DNA of 64,000 bases from Rhodococcus pseudokoreensis (GCF_017068395.1 NZ_CP070619.1:4154001-4218000); one strand, 5' to 3'. Positions 18,013-26,984 are shown, numbered from the stretch's first letter. Translations and numbers: made by a program. Notes: generated by a model not told the origin, from the sequence alone.

Positions 18013-18432
18013 TCAGGGATTCGGTTCCCACGGGTTGACACATCGGACACCGAGCGGCTCGAAGTGCTTGGTGTTGCGGGTCGCCACGGTCATCTCGGTG
18101 GCCTGGGCGACGGCGGCGATGAGAGCGTCATCGAACGACGCATGCTCGGGCACCCGGTAGGTGGCCAGCACCCGTGCGGCCGGCAGATCGAACGGCAACA
18201 CACGGTCGGCGAAGGCCGGCAGGAGCCGCTCGTCGAACCACCGGCGCAGGACCCCTCCCTGCGCCGGGTCGGATCGCTCCTTGGCGACCACGCCCCGCTC
18301 GATCTCGGCAATAGTCATGGCCGTCACGAACTGGTCGGCCACCAGCACCGACGCCGCCCAGACCTCGACCGACCGGTTACGGCCCCGAACCCGCAGCGCG
18401 GACACGACGTTGGTGTCCAGGACGTACTTCAC
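18013..18432 (-). CDS. vapC: VapC/FitB-type PIN-domain toxin
   Basis: The protein is a 139-residue PIN domain. Acidic active-site residues are D6 ([13 protein letters not shown]), an E in IAEIERG near 43-45, and D101/D102 ([13 protein letters not shown]); ATRNTKHF near 118-124 is the last conserved block. Family role: Mg-dependent endoribonuclease that halts translation. The GTG start overlaps the antitoxin stop (GTGA), the usual tight coupling. FitB-like features ([12 protein letters not shown]) are stronger than those of classical VapC. The pair lies between two broken mobile-element genes, so horizontal arrival is likely. Confidence 0.9.
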   Translation of the reverse strand: MKYVLDTNVVSALRVRGRNRSVEVWAASVLVADQFVTAMTIAEIERGVVAKERSDPAQGGVLRRWFDERLLPAFADRVLPFDLPAARVLATYRVPEHASFDDALIAAVAQATEMTVATRNTKHFEPLGVRCVNPWEPNP

Positions 18433-18656
18433 AACTCAGCAGTTCGGGCGGTCAAACCGAGGCGCTCGGGCTCGAACTCGATGTCGGCACCCTCATCGGT
18501 GCTCAACAAGTCGACGAGCGTGACCGGCTCCCGCTCGAGGGCCTCGCCGAGGATCTCGCGTACCTCGGCCTCGACCGACCGATGATGCTGCTCGGCGCGC
18601 GCCCGCAGGGCCGCTTTGGTTCCCGCGGGAAGGTTGCGGATCAGGATCTGTTCCAC
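18429..18656 (-). CDS. vapB: VapB/FitA-type ribbon-helix-helix antitoxin
   Basis: The product is 75 residues. The N-terminal ribbon-helix-helix ([20 protein letters not shown] followed by [16 protein letters not shown]) is FitA-like, and the C-terminal tail ([17 protein letters not shown]) is the acidic toxin-neutralising part. The GTG at 18656 is chosen because GGAGG lies eight bases upstream and the RHH strand starts at once; a longer frame to 18779 would add an unrelated leader. It binds the downstream toxin and probably represses the pair at the adjacent dyads. Confidence 0.87.
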   Translation of the reverse strand: MEQILIRNLPAGTKAALRARAEQHHRSVEAEVREILGEALEREPVTLVDLLSTDEGADIEFEPERLGLTARTAEL

Positions 18657-18668
18657 CGTGACCACCTC

Positions 18669-18690
18669 CGATATCACACTAATGATATCA
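18669..18690. promoter_or_regulatory. Paired GATATC sites upstream of vapB (autoregulation candidate)
   Basis: Two self-complementary GATATC hexamers (18670-18675 and 18684-18689, the latter within the palindrome TGATATCA) stand 14 bp apart immediately upstream of the antitoxin SD. Spaced palindromes of this kind are typical ribbon-helix-helix operators. Binding by the antitoxin is inferred. Confidence 0.5.
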
Positions 18691-18879
18691 CCCAGGGTGT
18701 CGGAGGACGGCGACCCGGAGTGGCGATTGCGTGTCACCGATCGTGAGCATCGCAGACGAGTGTCGGAGTTGTGGCCCATCCGTGGTCTTCGAGTCAGCAG
18801 CCAGATGATGGCGAGATCGGCGCGATGCGGAACGAGGTCCCGGCGCGAAGCGGGCTGATATCCGCAGGTCGGGCAGGAC

Positions 18880-19105
18880 GACGGTGCGGGGTGGGTGATG
18901 TCGCCGCCGGAACGCGGGCGGGCGCGGCCCGCTCGACCGCATAGGTGCGTTCCATCTGCCCGAACAGCGCCAGCAGCACCACCGCCAGTTGGCCCATCGG
19001 GTCGTCCGGATTGGTGGAGTCGACCGGATCGGGTCGGCGAGGTTCCGGAACCCGATGCCGCGTTCGCGCAGGTCGTGGATCAGGTTGCGGTGTCGCGGCC
19101 GATCT
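18880..19105 (-). pseudogene. Serine recombinase (resolvase) fragment with frameshifts
   Basis: Reading the minus strand in successive frames gives NLIHDLRERGIGFRNLADPI and then, after a frameshift near 19020, STNPDDPMGQLAVVLLALFG followed by QMERTYAVERA. This is the conserved middle of resolvase/invertase-type serine recombinases. The catalytic N-terminus and the DNA-binding C-terminus are not present, so this is a decayed fragment. It marks mobile-element history next to the VapBC pair. Confidence 0.65.
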
Positions 19106-19107
19106 CT

Positions 19108-19345
19108 TATTCACCGCCGAGCAACTGACCGCCCTGTACAACGCCACCACCAACTACTCGATACGCGAGGAGGACCGCGCGATTCTTGGACGGTCCCAGC
19201 GACCAGGCCCTGCGGATCGCGCAGGCCTGGGGTGCGCTACCCACACCCCCGTACATCCAATTCACCACGGTGGAACCCATCGGCCCCGATCGAATCAACG
19301 CCACCGGGCAAGGCCACATCGATGGCATGACCGGAGGCGATGAAT
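19108..19345 (+). pseudogene. Unidentified frameshifted gene remnant
   Basis: LFTAEQLTALYNATTNYSIR plus EEDRAI in one frame continues naturally as LDGPSDQALRIAQAWGALPT then PPYIQFTTVEPIGPDRINA in the next frame, across a likely frameshift near 19185. There is no start or stop in a sensible place. The family was not recognised. It lies next to the resolvase fragment and probably belongs to the same decayed island. Confidence 0.4.
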
Positions 19346-19366
19346 GTACTGCGTCGACTCCGTGCT

Positions 19367-19801
19367 TCAGCCGGCCTGGGCTTCGCCGACCTTCTGTTCC
19401 AAGGCGGCCGTGTCGACGAAGTACACGTCCCGCAGGATTTTGAGCGAATCCGGGTCGAACGTCGAGAAGCCGGTCGCGATCCAGCGCACCTGCTTGCCGG
19501 GCGTCGACGCATCGCCCGTGCCGACGAGAGTTCCCGTCGACTCGAACAGCACCCCGATGGTGTTCTCAGCGACGTGCGCCGCGACCACCCGCGGTGCGAA
19601 GTCCGGGAACATCGACCACATCTCGTCCAGGAATGCGAGGAGTCCATCCTTGCCGGTTTCTCTTCCCGTTGTACCGTCCACGAAGACGCAGTTGTCGTCG
19701 AAATGAGCCAGCGCACGGTCGAGGTCGTGCTCGACCACCGCCGCGCACGCGCTCCTGATCCTGTCGGCGTATGCATCTGCCCGCTGGTCGGTGTTCGTCA
19801 T
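19367..19801 (-). CDS. NTF2-like (SnoaL-type) domain protein
   Basis: This 144-residue protein is a single cone-shaped NTF2-like domain: long N-terminal helix (YADRIRSACAAVVEHDLDRA), then LAHFDDNCVFVDGTTGRETG, then repeated strands with TPGKQVRWIATGFSTFD. ATG 19801 overlaps the thioesterase stop (ATGA). Members are small isomerases, hydrolases or binding proteins and are often named nuclear transport factor 2 family. No catalytic residues can be assigned. It is the last gene of a transporter-thioesterase-NTF2 unit. Confidence 0.82.
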   Translation of the reverse strand: MTNTDQRADAYADRIRSACAAVVEHDLDRALAHFDDNCVFVDGTTGRETGKDGLLAFLDEMWSMFPDFAPRVVAAHVAENTIGVLFESTGTLVGTGDASTPGKQVRWIATGFSTFDPDSLKILRDVYFVDTAALEQKVGEAQAG

Positions 19802-20361
19802 GGCAACTCCGGTTCCTGCCTCGGTCGAGCATGCGTGTTCATGACAGCCTCGAGGTCTGCCTCGGTGTGGTGCTTGCGGGATCCCGCCGACGGGAGGTCC
19901 AGGCCGTGCAGGATCTCCATGTCCAGCTCGAGCGGCCCGCGTTCGGCGGGAGACAGCTCGCGTGGACCTCGTGCTTGCGGGTCCCAGGCGACAAGCGTGA
20001 CGTTCGAGAAGTTGCACACGCGGGAATTCCTGTCTACGAGCAGCTCTTCCAGCTGCACGCTGGACCTGCCGAGTGCGGTAGGCCGGATCAGCACGCGAAG
20101 CGGAGCCACTTCCTCGCGGATCTCCGTCACATACTGCATCGTGTGTGATGCCACGACGTATGCCGGTTGCCGAGTTCCCCACCGCTGCTCGAGATATCGT
20201 ATCCGGCCCTGCTCGAACGCCTTCGGATAAATCGCCGCCGTGAGGTGACCGAGATAGTCGAAATCGTAGGACCAGGGATGGATGTCGGTGGACCAGTATC
20301 CGACGACCTGATCGGGCGACAGGTGGCGGACGAACGGACGATCGGCGGCGCGCTGACTCAA
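19798..20361 (-). CDS. Hotdog-fold thioesterase family protein with C-terminal extension
   Basis: This 187-residue protein contains the hotdog signature (SYDFDYLGHLTAAIYPKAFE) near residues 31-50 and about 45 extra residues after the domain. It is related to the thioesterase at 16007-16417. The start is TTG at 20361, with AAGGAG seven bases before it; no ATG fits. It follows the POT transporter gene by 31 bases and overlaps the NTF2-like gene. Likely acyl-CoA thioesterase or FcoT/acyl-ACP-type hydrolase; substrate unknown. Confidence 0.8.
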   Translation of the reverse strand: MSQRAADRPFVRHLSPDQVVGYWSTDIHPWSYDFDYLGHLTAAIYPKAFEQGRIRYLEQRWGTRQPAYVVASHTMQYVTEIREEVAPLRVLIRPTALGRSSVQLEELLVDRNSRVCNFSNVTLVAWDPQARGPRELSPAERGPLELDMEILHGLDLPSAGSRKHHTEADLEAVMNTHARPRQEPELP

Positions 20362-20392
20362 ATGCTTCTCCTTCGACGGGACATGACGACTT

Positions 20393-21889
20393 TTATTCGA
20401 TCAGCGATTCGATTCGGCGAGACATCAATCGAATTGCCGCAGCCGTAGCCAACCCGCTCACCCCGACACTGATCAGATAGGGAGCCAACGGCATCACGGT
20501 ATAGAGGACTCCCAGCACACCCGAGATGGCCGCTCCCCCGCCGATGATGAGCACACCCAGCGCTGTCATCTGAGTACCGAACTTCTGCGGCGCAATTCGA
20601 GTGACGAGGGACAGTGTCACCGGATTGACGAACACCTCGGACGGACCGGCCAGGGCCATGCACACCAACACCAGTGCAGGGGAAACGTCTTTACCCGGAG
20701 TGAGCTCACTGAAGAGCAGTAGGAGGTATGCGCCCGACACCAAAACCAATCCGATGGCGAATTTACTTGTCACACTTGGCTCGCGCGTACCTTGCCGCGC
20801 CCACATTCGGGTAATGAACGGCGTGAAGATCACACCAACCAATGGGGTGACGGCGATCAGCCATGTGGCAGGCAGTTGCCAACCGAACAGATCGAGATCT
20901 ACGCGTTCGGTGACGAAGATCGTCACCGTCGTAAATACCTGTAACAGGATTCCGTAATAGAGAACACCGACAACCCACAACGGTATATACCCGGCGACCC
21001 GCCGCTTCTCGTCCGATGCCACCGCGGGCGAACGCAGAATTGCGGAGAACAGCACTCCGGCGGCGAGGGCAATGCACACTCCGACAACATGAGTCAGATT
21101 TCCTGCGTTGACGGTCCCGATCGACCACAGCAGCGCGAGAAGAGCGACGGCGAAAAATCCACCGGCAACGTACTTTGCGAAATTCGCCGGCCGAATCCGA
21201 TTCTTCACGATTCGAGACTCGGGCGGAAGGTCCTTGTAGCCGATAACGTATTGGACGAGCCCCACCGCCATTCCGATGGAGGCTATGAGAAACGCGAGGT
21301 GGAATCCCCAGATACTTTGCACCCATCCGGTGATGATCGGCCCCAGGACGCAGCCGGTGTTCACGGCCATCAGAAAATACGAGAACCCGGCATCGCGCAT
21401 CGACCTGTCTGCCGGGAGGGTTGCACCGATTATCGCGGTGATATTCGTCTTGAGCGCACCAGTGCCGGCCACGATGAAGACAAGTCCTGCCACGAGGCCG
21501 TGAATTCCAGGAATCAGTGACAAGGTCACGTGACCAGTCATGATAGCGACGGCACCGAACAGCACCATCGCTCTCGGCGGAAAGACACGGTCACCCATCC
21601 ATCCGCCGACCACCTGCATGAGGTAGATCATTCCGCTGTATCCACCGATGATGCTGACCGCGATCGCAGGGGATACGTCGAGTCCGCCTTGGTCCAGCGA
21701 GTAGAGAAGGTAGAACCCGAGAACACCCTGGAGCCCATAGAAGCTGAATCGCTCCCATATTTCAGTGAGTGCCAACTGCCAGAATGGTTTTGGCAACGAC
21801 AACCGTGGCCGGAAGACAGCATCGTCGCCCTTTACGTCGACAACCGCCTGCACATCCTCGCGGCCGACCTCGCGCGGTGGCTGTACCAT
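20393..21889 (-). CDS. POT/PTR2 family proton-dependent peptide transporter
   Basis: The product has 498 residues and about 14 hydrophobic segments. The family signature ExxERFxxYG is at residues 43-52 (EIWERFSFYG), and SYFLMAVNTGCVLGPIITGW matches the PTR2 motif in TM5. Family role: proton-coupled uptake of di- and tripeptides, in bacteria also other small amides. AAGGGAG precedes the ATG. It is the first gene of the unit with the thioesterase and NTF2-like genes, so its cargo may be an unusual conjugate rather than a dipeptide; that is inference. Confidence 0.88.
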   Translation of the reverse strand: MVQPPREVGREDVQAVVDVKGDDAVFRPRLSLPKPFWQLALTEIWERFSFYGLQGVLGFYLLYSLDQGGLDVSPAIAVSIIGGYSGMIYLMQVVGGWMGDRVFPPRAMVLFGAVAIMTGHVTLSLIPGIHGLVAGLVFIVAGTGALKTNITAIIGATLPADRSMRDAGFSYFLMAVNTGCVLGPIITGWVQSIWGFHLAFLIASIGMAVGLVQYVIGYKDLPPESRIVKNRIRPANFAKYVAGGFFAVALLALLWSIGTVNAGNLTHVVGVCIALAAGVLFSAILRSPAVASDEKRRVAGYIPLWVVGVLYYGILLQVFTTVTIFVTERVDLDLFGWQLPATWLIAVTPLVGVIFTPFITRMWARQGTREPSVTSKFAIGLVLVSGAYLLLLFSELTPGKDVSPALVLVCMALAGPSEVFVNPVTLSLVTRIAPQKFGTQMTALGVLIIGGGAAISGVLGVLYTVMPLAPYLISVGVSGLATAAAIRLMSRRIESLIE

Positions 21890-22235
21890 CAGTTCTCCCT
21901 TGGAGTGAGTGATCTGCGATTGGGCGCGGTTGACACCCTCGTGCGGGTTGGCCGAGACTTGTGTTCTCAGGCGCCAGAGAATAATTCGAACTCACACGAG
22001 TCGTGACACGGAACCGGCGACGGTAGCGATGGTGGCCAGGTCAGTTGCAGATGAACCCACAGCGTTTCTCCTCGAGTACGTTCGAACACCGGCGTGAGAA
22101 GTTGACGACTCCGTCGCTCGCTCTACCCTGCGCTGCTTTGACGTCGTGATCTACAACAACGTCCACCGCATTCAACTCGAGGCCGGTGCATGATGCACCG
22201 GCCTCGAGTTACCGACTGTTCGAACCGCGTCGGGC
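21890..22235. other. Intergenic region between POT transporter and sulfatase genes
   Basis: 346 bases without a supported gene. They contain the POT-gene promoter side (SD at about 21896-21902), a small dyad CACGA-G-TCGTG near 21997, and the sulfatase terminator annotated separately at 22174-22210. Confidence 0.6.
22174..22210 (-). terminator. Strong hairpin terminator after the arylsulfatase gene
   Basis: AACTCGAGGCCGGTGCA and its exact complement form a perfect 17-bp stem with a 3-base loop, 26 bases after the sulfatase stop. There is no U-tract, as is usual in actinobacteria. It may also end transcription coming from the left. Confidence 0.8.
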
Positions 22236-24590
22236 CTACTCCCGCATGAGCATCAGGGCGGCTTCCCGCTCGAGGTCGAGGTACGGTTCGCCGCTGACGT
22301 CGATCGCGACCCGGTTGATCGTGCCGCCGGTGAAACGATGGGGTGATTCGCCGGGGTAGTCCTCGGTGATCGGTTCGCCCGGGTGCCGACCGACGTACAG
22401 TCCGGCACCGGCGATCGCGAACGCCCCCATCTGGGTTCTGATCCGGCCCTCTCCGACCTTCCGGTCCCCATGGAAGAGCGACAGTATTCCCAGGGTGGCG
22501 GTGGGTTCCTGCTCGTCCTTGTCGAAGGACGCGGACAGGATCAGGTCGGTGCCGGTGGGGATGTCCTCGGAGCCGACGATCATCTGTTCGTCGCTGCCCA
22601 CGAAGTTGTTGACGTAGTGCAGCCGGTTGTCCTTCACGTACAGTGCGTGGCCTCCGAAGCGGGATCCGATCGCGAAGAGCACGCCCTGAGCGCCCGGCTC
22701 GGGGATGTCGACGAGTGCGCCGATCACGAACGATCGGCCGCGGGTGTTGACCGCCTGCCATTCGGACACCGCGGCCACGTCCGGGTAGTACACGTATCGG
22801 TCACGGGCCGCGGACAATTGGGGGCGTGGCGTGCCCATGATTTCGACGCCCGATCGGTCGTCGAGTGGAAACGCCCCGTTCGCGCCGGCCTGGGCGAACC
22901 AGATGTTCACCAATTCCCGCAACTTGTCCGGGTGCTCCGACGCCAGGTTGTGCACCTCGGCGCGGTCGACGTCGGTGTGGTAGAGCTCCCATTCGTCTTC
23001 GTTGAAGTGGCCCCAGCCGGCGATGGTCGGATGTGTCGTGACAGCCTTCCAGCCTTCGTGCCAGATCGATCGCGAGCCGAGCATCGAGTAGAACTGGGTT
23101 CTGCGCGCCGAGGGCGCGGACTTGTCGTCGAACGTGCCCCGCATGCTGACGCCGTCGAACGGGGCCTGGGTGTGGCCCTTGATCGTCTCGGGTGGTTCGA
23201 CCCCGACCAGGTCGAGGAGCGTCGGCACGATATCGATCGCGTGATGGTACTGCTCACGGATCTCGTCACGCGCCTTCGTTCCGGCAGGCCACGAGATGAT
23301 GCACGGGTCCGCGGTGCCGCCGTTGAACTCGTAGCGCTTCCACATCTTGAACGGGGTGTTGAACGCCATCGCCCAACCGTTCGGGTAGTGGTTGTACGTC
23401 TTGGGCCCGCCGAGGTCGTCGAGCTTCGAGAGGTTCTCTGCGAGGTCGTCCGGGATGCCGTTGGCGAACTTCATCTCGTTGACCGAGCCGTTCGGGCCGC
23501 CCTCACCACTCGCACCGTTGTCGGAGACGACCACGATCACGGTGTTCTCCAACTGGTCGTTCTGCTCGAGATAGTCGAGCACCCGACCGATGTGATGGTC
23601 GGCGTGGGCCAGGAAACCCGCGTAGACCTCGGCCATCCGCGCAAACAGCCGCTTCTCGTCGTCGTTGAGCGTGTCCCATGGGCGGGTGTAGTCGAGTTCC
23701 GGGAACGGCTGCCCCTCGGGGCCCGACCGGGTGTCGGGGGTGCCGATCGGATTGATCGGCGGGAGCTCGGTGTCCGCGGCGACGATGCCCATCTCCTTCT
23801 GCCGGGCAAGGGTCTGCTCACGGACCGCGTCGTAACCCATGTCGAACTTGCCCTCGAATTTCGCGATCCACTCCTCCGGGGCGTGATGCGGAGCATGACA
23901 CGCACCGGGCGCGTAGTAGAGGAAGAACGGCTTCTCCGGCGCGATCGCCTTGGCGTCCTTGATGAACTCGAGGGCCTTGTCGGTGATGTCGTCGGTGAGG
24001 TGGTAACCGTCCTCCGGCGAACTGGGCTGGTCGACGGGGTGGTTGTCGTAGACCAGATCCGGATACCACTGGTTGGTCTCCGCACCGAGGAACCCGTACC
24101 AGCGCTCGAAACCACGCCCGGTCGGCCAGTTTCGTCGGGTCGCCGCCAGGTTCATCTCGTCCGTCGGGCACAGGTGCCATTTGCCCACCATGTACGTGTT
24201 CCAACCCCGCTCACCGAGGATCTCCGAAAGCATGCCGTTCTCCGGCGGGATGGTGCCACTCGCATTGGGGAATCCGATCGACGCCTCCGTGATGCAGGCC
24301 ATGCTGTTGCGCGTGTGGTTTCGCCCGGTCAGCAAACAGGACCGCGTGGGCGAGCACAGCGCCGTGGTGTGCCACTGGGTGTAGCGAACACCCTTCGCGG
24401 CGATCCGATCGATGTTCGGCGTATCGATCGGCCCGCCGTAACAACCCATGGCCGAGAATCCGACGTCGTCGAGCACAATGTAGAGCACATTCGGCGCTCC
24501 GTCAGGGGCTCGAGGCGGCTCGAACGGGGTCCAATCCGGGACCGAATCCCGAATATCGACGTTGACCACACCGTGAAATGGCTTGACCAT
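22236..24590 (-). CDS. Arylsulfatase (formylglycine sulfatase), large single-chain type
   Basis: This is a 784-residue type I sulfatase. Metal ligands D41-D42 lie in NVLYIVLDDVGFSAMGCYGG. The formylglycine motif C79-S-P-T-R83 is followed by SCLLTGRNHTR, and NDGASGEGG/VVVSDNGA supplies later metal ligands. Residues from about 640 onward form an extra beta-rich domain (RFGGHALYVKDNRLHYVN) often found in this subclass. No signal peptide is visible, so it is probably cytoplasmic. ATG 24590 has GAGGAGAGG upstream. Expected reaction: hydrolysis of a sulfate ester for sulfur scavenging. The DUF1254/DUF1214 gene sits 90 bases upstream in the same orientation and a strong terminator follows. Confidence 0.93.
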   Translation of the reverse strand: MVKPFHGVVNVDIRDSVPDWTPFEPPRAPDGAPNVLYIVLDDVGFSAMGCYGGPIDTPNIDRIAAKGVRYTQWHTTALCSPTRSCLLTGRNHTRNSMACITEASIGFPNASGTIPPENGMLSEILGERGWNTYMVGKWHLCPTDEMNLAATRRNWPTGRGFERWYGFLGAETNQWYPDLVYDNHPVDQPSSPEDGYHLTDDITDKALEFIKDAKAIAPEKPFFLYYAPGACHAPHHAPEEWIAKFEGKFDMGYDAVREQTLARQKEMGIVAADTELPPINPIGTPDTRSGPEGQPFPELDYTRPWDTLNDDEKRLFARMAEVYAGFLAHADHHIGRVLDYLEQNDQLENTVIVVVSDNGASGEGGPNGSVNEMKFANGIPDDLAENLSKLDDLGGPKTYNHYPNGWAMAFNTPFKMWKRYEFNGGTADPCIISWPAGTKARDEIREQYHHAIDIVPTLLDLVGVEPPETIKGHTQAPFDGVSMRGTFDDKSAPSARRTQFYSMLGSRSIWHEGWKAVTTHPTIAGWGHFNEDEWELYHTDVDRAEVHNLASEHPDKLRELVNIWFAQAGANGAFPLDDRSGVEIMGTPRPQLSAARDRYVYYPDVAAVSEWQAVNTRGRSFVIGALVDIPEPGAQGVLFAIGSRFGGHALYVKDNRLHYVNNFVGSDEQMIVGSEDIPTGTDLILSASFDKDEQEPTATLGILSLFHGDRKVGEGRIRTQMGAFAIAGAGLYVGRHPGEPITEDYPGESPHRFTGGTINRVAIDVSGEPYLDLEREAALMLMRE

Positions 24591-24680
24591 GATGCGCCTC
24601 TCCTCGCCTACACTCCTGGTGCCAGCCTCGACACTCGTGCGCCCGCACACCTCACCCGACACGGGTGAACCCGAACCCAC

Positions 24681-26162
24681 CTACTGTGTGCGGAGGACAT
24701 CCGGGAATTGGTAGGAGTCGTCGAGGATCGTCCGGTCGGGGACGTACGCGCGGATGATCAGGCAGAACTCGCCGTCGGGCGCGGGTAGCCAATTCGACTG
24801 TGCCGCCGGGTCACTGGACTCCTCGTGCGACAGGTGCAGGGTGAGTGTCCCGTCGTGGAACACGAGGTCACCGGCGTCGAGGTTGACCGTACCGAGGTTG
24901 ACACGACCGCCGGGGGCGCCGGCGAGCATGAATGCGTCCTTGTCGTACATGGTCAACGACCAGAACCCGCCACGGCTTCGATCGACCGGTGGCAGGGCGT
25001 TCTCGGCGAACGTCATCGTGTACTGCTCGCGGCCGTGGAGGAGGACACCGGCGCTGTCGGTGCCCCGGATCAGGTAGACCGCCTCGTGGAAGTCGTTGAC
25101 GTAGATGTAGATCACCGAGGCGAGGGCCCGGCCGAACCAGTCGGTACCCCATACACCACCGTTGCGTTGGCGCTGCCACCCGTTGCCGACGTCCGTGCCG
25201 ACCTGGACGTAGGTCGCCGATGCATGGAGGGCGACGTCGGCGCTGAGCGCGGCGCGGTCGAGGAGCGCGCGGTAGGACTCGTCGGATCGATGCAACGCGA
25301 CGAGGGTGCGGGCTTGATCGGCCATCGGGGTGTCGGAGTCACTCATCCGGGGGTTGAAGTCGAGCATCGCGCCGAGATCGGTCCAGAAGGATTCCGGCTT
25401 GACCCATTGCGGCCTGCTGGCGTCCGGATTCGTCGCGAGCATCTCCGCGGTGAGGCCCGGCGGAAAGATGGCGGTGGCGGCGTCGGCCTCGTACCCGAAG
25501 GATCGCCGGCCGGGCCGGTCCTCGCCGAGCGGGTACATCCCGATCTGGTCGAGGACGACGCGGGCCTGCAGCTTGGATTCGTCCGAATGCGCGGCGAAGC
25601 TGCGCGGAATCACCCCGGCCACATTGGTCGGCATCCGCAGGACGCCGACGAACCCGGCGGGCTCGTTCCCCTCCCAGGTGGGTCCGACGAGCAGGAACTT
25701 GCCGCCGGGTGTGCCTGCGGCCGAGCCCAGTTGGTGCACGACGTTGGTGAGAACGTCGACGATCTGGACGGTCCAGTAGTGGCCGGCGGGAACGTCGGTG
25801 GGGGTCTGTACGACCACGGCGTCCCGCGTCAGATCGGCGAACCCGACGCCGTAGATCGTGTCGTTGTTCGGTGAGACCACCCACCGCTGCGCAGGACTCA
25901 TGTAATCGGCCAGCGCTCCGGTGCGATTCTTCGGGGCGCCCGGCAGGATGCCCAGCTGCAGGCCGGCCTTGCCCTCCATCAGGTTCCACATGGACGTGCG
26001 GCCGAACGTGTCCACCGCCGGGTAACCCCAGTAATAGACGACGCGGGCGAGCGCCTTCACATAGCCCTCGCCCGCCAGTGCGGCAGGATCCCCCGCAGAC
26101 CGGGCCAGCCCGGCGTGCGCGGGCGTGAACCCTCTGGCGACATCGTCGAACGAAGTACCCAT
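24681..26162 (-). CDS. DUF1254/DUF1214 domain protein
   Basis: The protein has 493 residues. The N-terminal DUF1254 part has ALARVVYYWGYPAVDTFGRT and RWVVSPNNDTIYGVGFADLT; the C-terminal DUF1214 part has YLIRGTDSAGVLLHGREQYT and the final WLPAPDGEFCLIIRAYVPD. The start is uncertain: ATG 26162 is chosen at the first well-conserved stretch, ATG 26204 is possible. No signal peptide is visible with either. The biochemical function of this widespread family is unknown to me. Same-strand placement with the sulfatase suggests a joint role, perhaps on sulfated or hydrophobic compounds. Confidence 0.82.
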   Translation of the reverse strand: MGTSFDDVARGFTPAHAGLARSAGDPAALAGEGYVKALARVVYYWGYPAVDTFGRTSMWNLMEGKAGLQLGILPGAPKNRTGALADYMSPAQRWVVSPNNDTIYGVGFADLTRDAVVVQTPTDVPAGHYWTVQIVDVLTNVVHQLGSAAGTPGGKFLLVGPTWEGNEPAGFVGVLRMPTNVAGVIPRSFAAHSDESKLQARVVLDQIGMYPLGEDRPGRRSFGYEADAATAIFPPGLTAEMLATNPDASRPQWVKPESFWTDLGAMLDFNPRMSDSDTPMADQARTLVALHRSDESYRALLDRAALSADVALHASATYVQVGTDVGNGWQRQRNGGVWGTDWFGRALASVIYIYVNDFHEAVYLIRGTDSAGVLLHGREQYTMTFAENALPPVDRSRGGFWSLTMYDKDAFMLAGAPGGRVNLGTVNLDAGDLVFHDGTLTLHLSHEESSDPAAQSNWLPAPDGEFCLIIRAYVPDRTILDDSYQFPDVLRTQ

Positions 26163-26217
26163 CCGAACACCGTGCCCCGCGGCGCCCGCCCGGCCATCAC
26201 CCATGCCGGGTGAAAGG

Positions 26218-26511
26218 TCATTTCATGAAGACGGTGCCCCCGCCACCATCCTTGGTGGTGTCCCGCGGCTGCCCTTGCCACTGCGTGCACCAGTCCCCGA
26301 GGGGATTGCTCGGCGCGTCGAAATCCCAGTGCGGGGCGTCCTGGAACGGACCACAGGTAGGTTCCTTGGGCGGCGTGGAGGACGGCGCCGACGGCTGATT
26401 GACGACCGTCTGCGCGGGCATCGCCGCCGCCGCGAGCGACATTCCCGGACCGACCAGGGCGAAGCCCGCCGCAACGGATCCGACCACGATGACATTCTTG
26501 ACGATGTTCAT
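26218..26511 (-). CDS. Small secreted protein with two cysteines
   Basis: This is a 97-residue protein with a clear Sec signal peptide (MNIVKNVIVVGSVAAGFALV, then cleavage near AAAAMPAQ). The mature part is proline-rich, followed by CGPFQDAPHWDFDAPSNPLG and one more Cys (DWCTQWQGQP), so a single disulfide is likely. It ends in a Gly-rich tail. AGAGG lies upstream of the ATG. It is divergent from another small secreted protein across 473 bases. I do not recognise a family beyond actinobacterial exported hypothetical proteins. Confidence 0.75.
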   Translation of the reverse strand: MNIVKNVIVVGSVAAGFALVGPGMSLAAAAMPAQTVVNQPSAPSSTPPKEPTCGPFQDAPHWDFDAPSNPLGDWCTQWQGQPRDTTKDGGGGTVFMK

Positions 26512-26984
26512 GACGACCTCTCGAGGTTGCTGCCGCTGTCCCACATCACCTCGGCGTGGCGCGCCATCCACACGTGGGACTTCCGCCTACCGCACCGGAT
26601 GTGACGAGAGCGCCGAGAACGCACACCACGGATGCACGCAAGGCGTGGCCTAGGGGTGCTCCCAGCCTTGGGCGAAGCGGGGCACATATCGAACATACTC
26701 CGACGCAAGACCGTTCATTTCAGATCCTCAGCGAACACTCAGAAATGGCAGTGAATCACTGACCCACGCGCAGGCGTCTCAGGGCCGGGAAACAGTCCGC
26801 GCATCATCGTCGTAAATCAACTGCACCACTGCACTTTTCGGGCATGCTGAATTGCTGCCAGGAGATTCACAGGTTCGTGCCAGCCGACCGCCAGGATGCG
26901 GGCCTGAACTGGGATTGTGCACTCCCCGACCAGAGATTGCACCAGCCCACCGCTCCGGTGGGTTTGCCAGCGAAAGGATCGATG
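26512..26984. other. Divergent promoter region between two small secreted-protein genes
   Basis: 473 bases without a supported gene. It contains CTCAG-N6-CTCAG (26727-26742), a weak relative of the response-regulator boxes near 29.1 and 32.5 kb but without the ATACT element at the expected distance. A GC hairpin-like stretch lies near 26651-26675. No other structure was identified. Confidence 0.5.

Noticed and set aside
22383..24668. Long open frame of 761 codons antisense to the arylsulfatase gene
   Set aside because: It mirrors a clear sulfatase with catalytic motifs, has Arg/Val/Gly-rich composition typical of antisense frames in GC-rich DNA, and shows no domain.
26727..26742. Fifth member of the two-component box family
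   Set aside because: CTCAG-N6-CTCAG differs in the second half and has AATCAC rather than ATACT at the expected 11-base spacing, so it is recorded only as weak.
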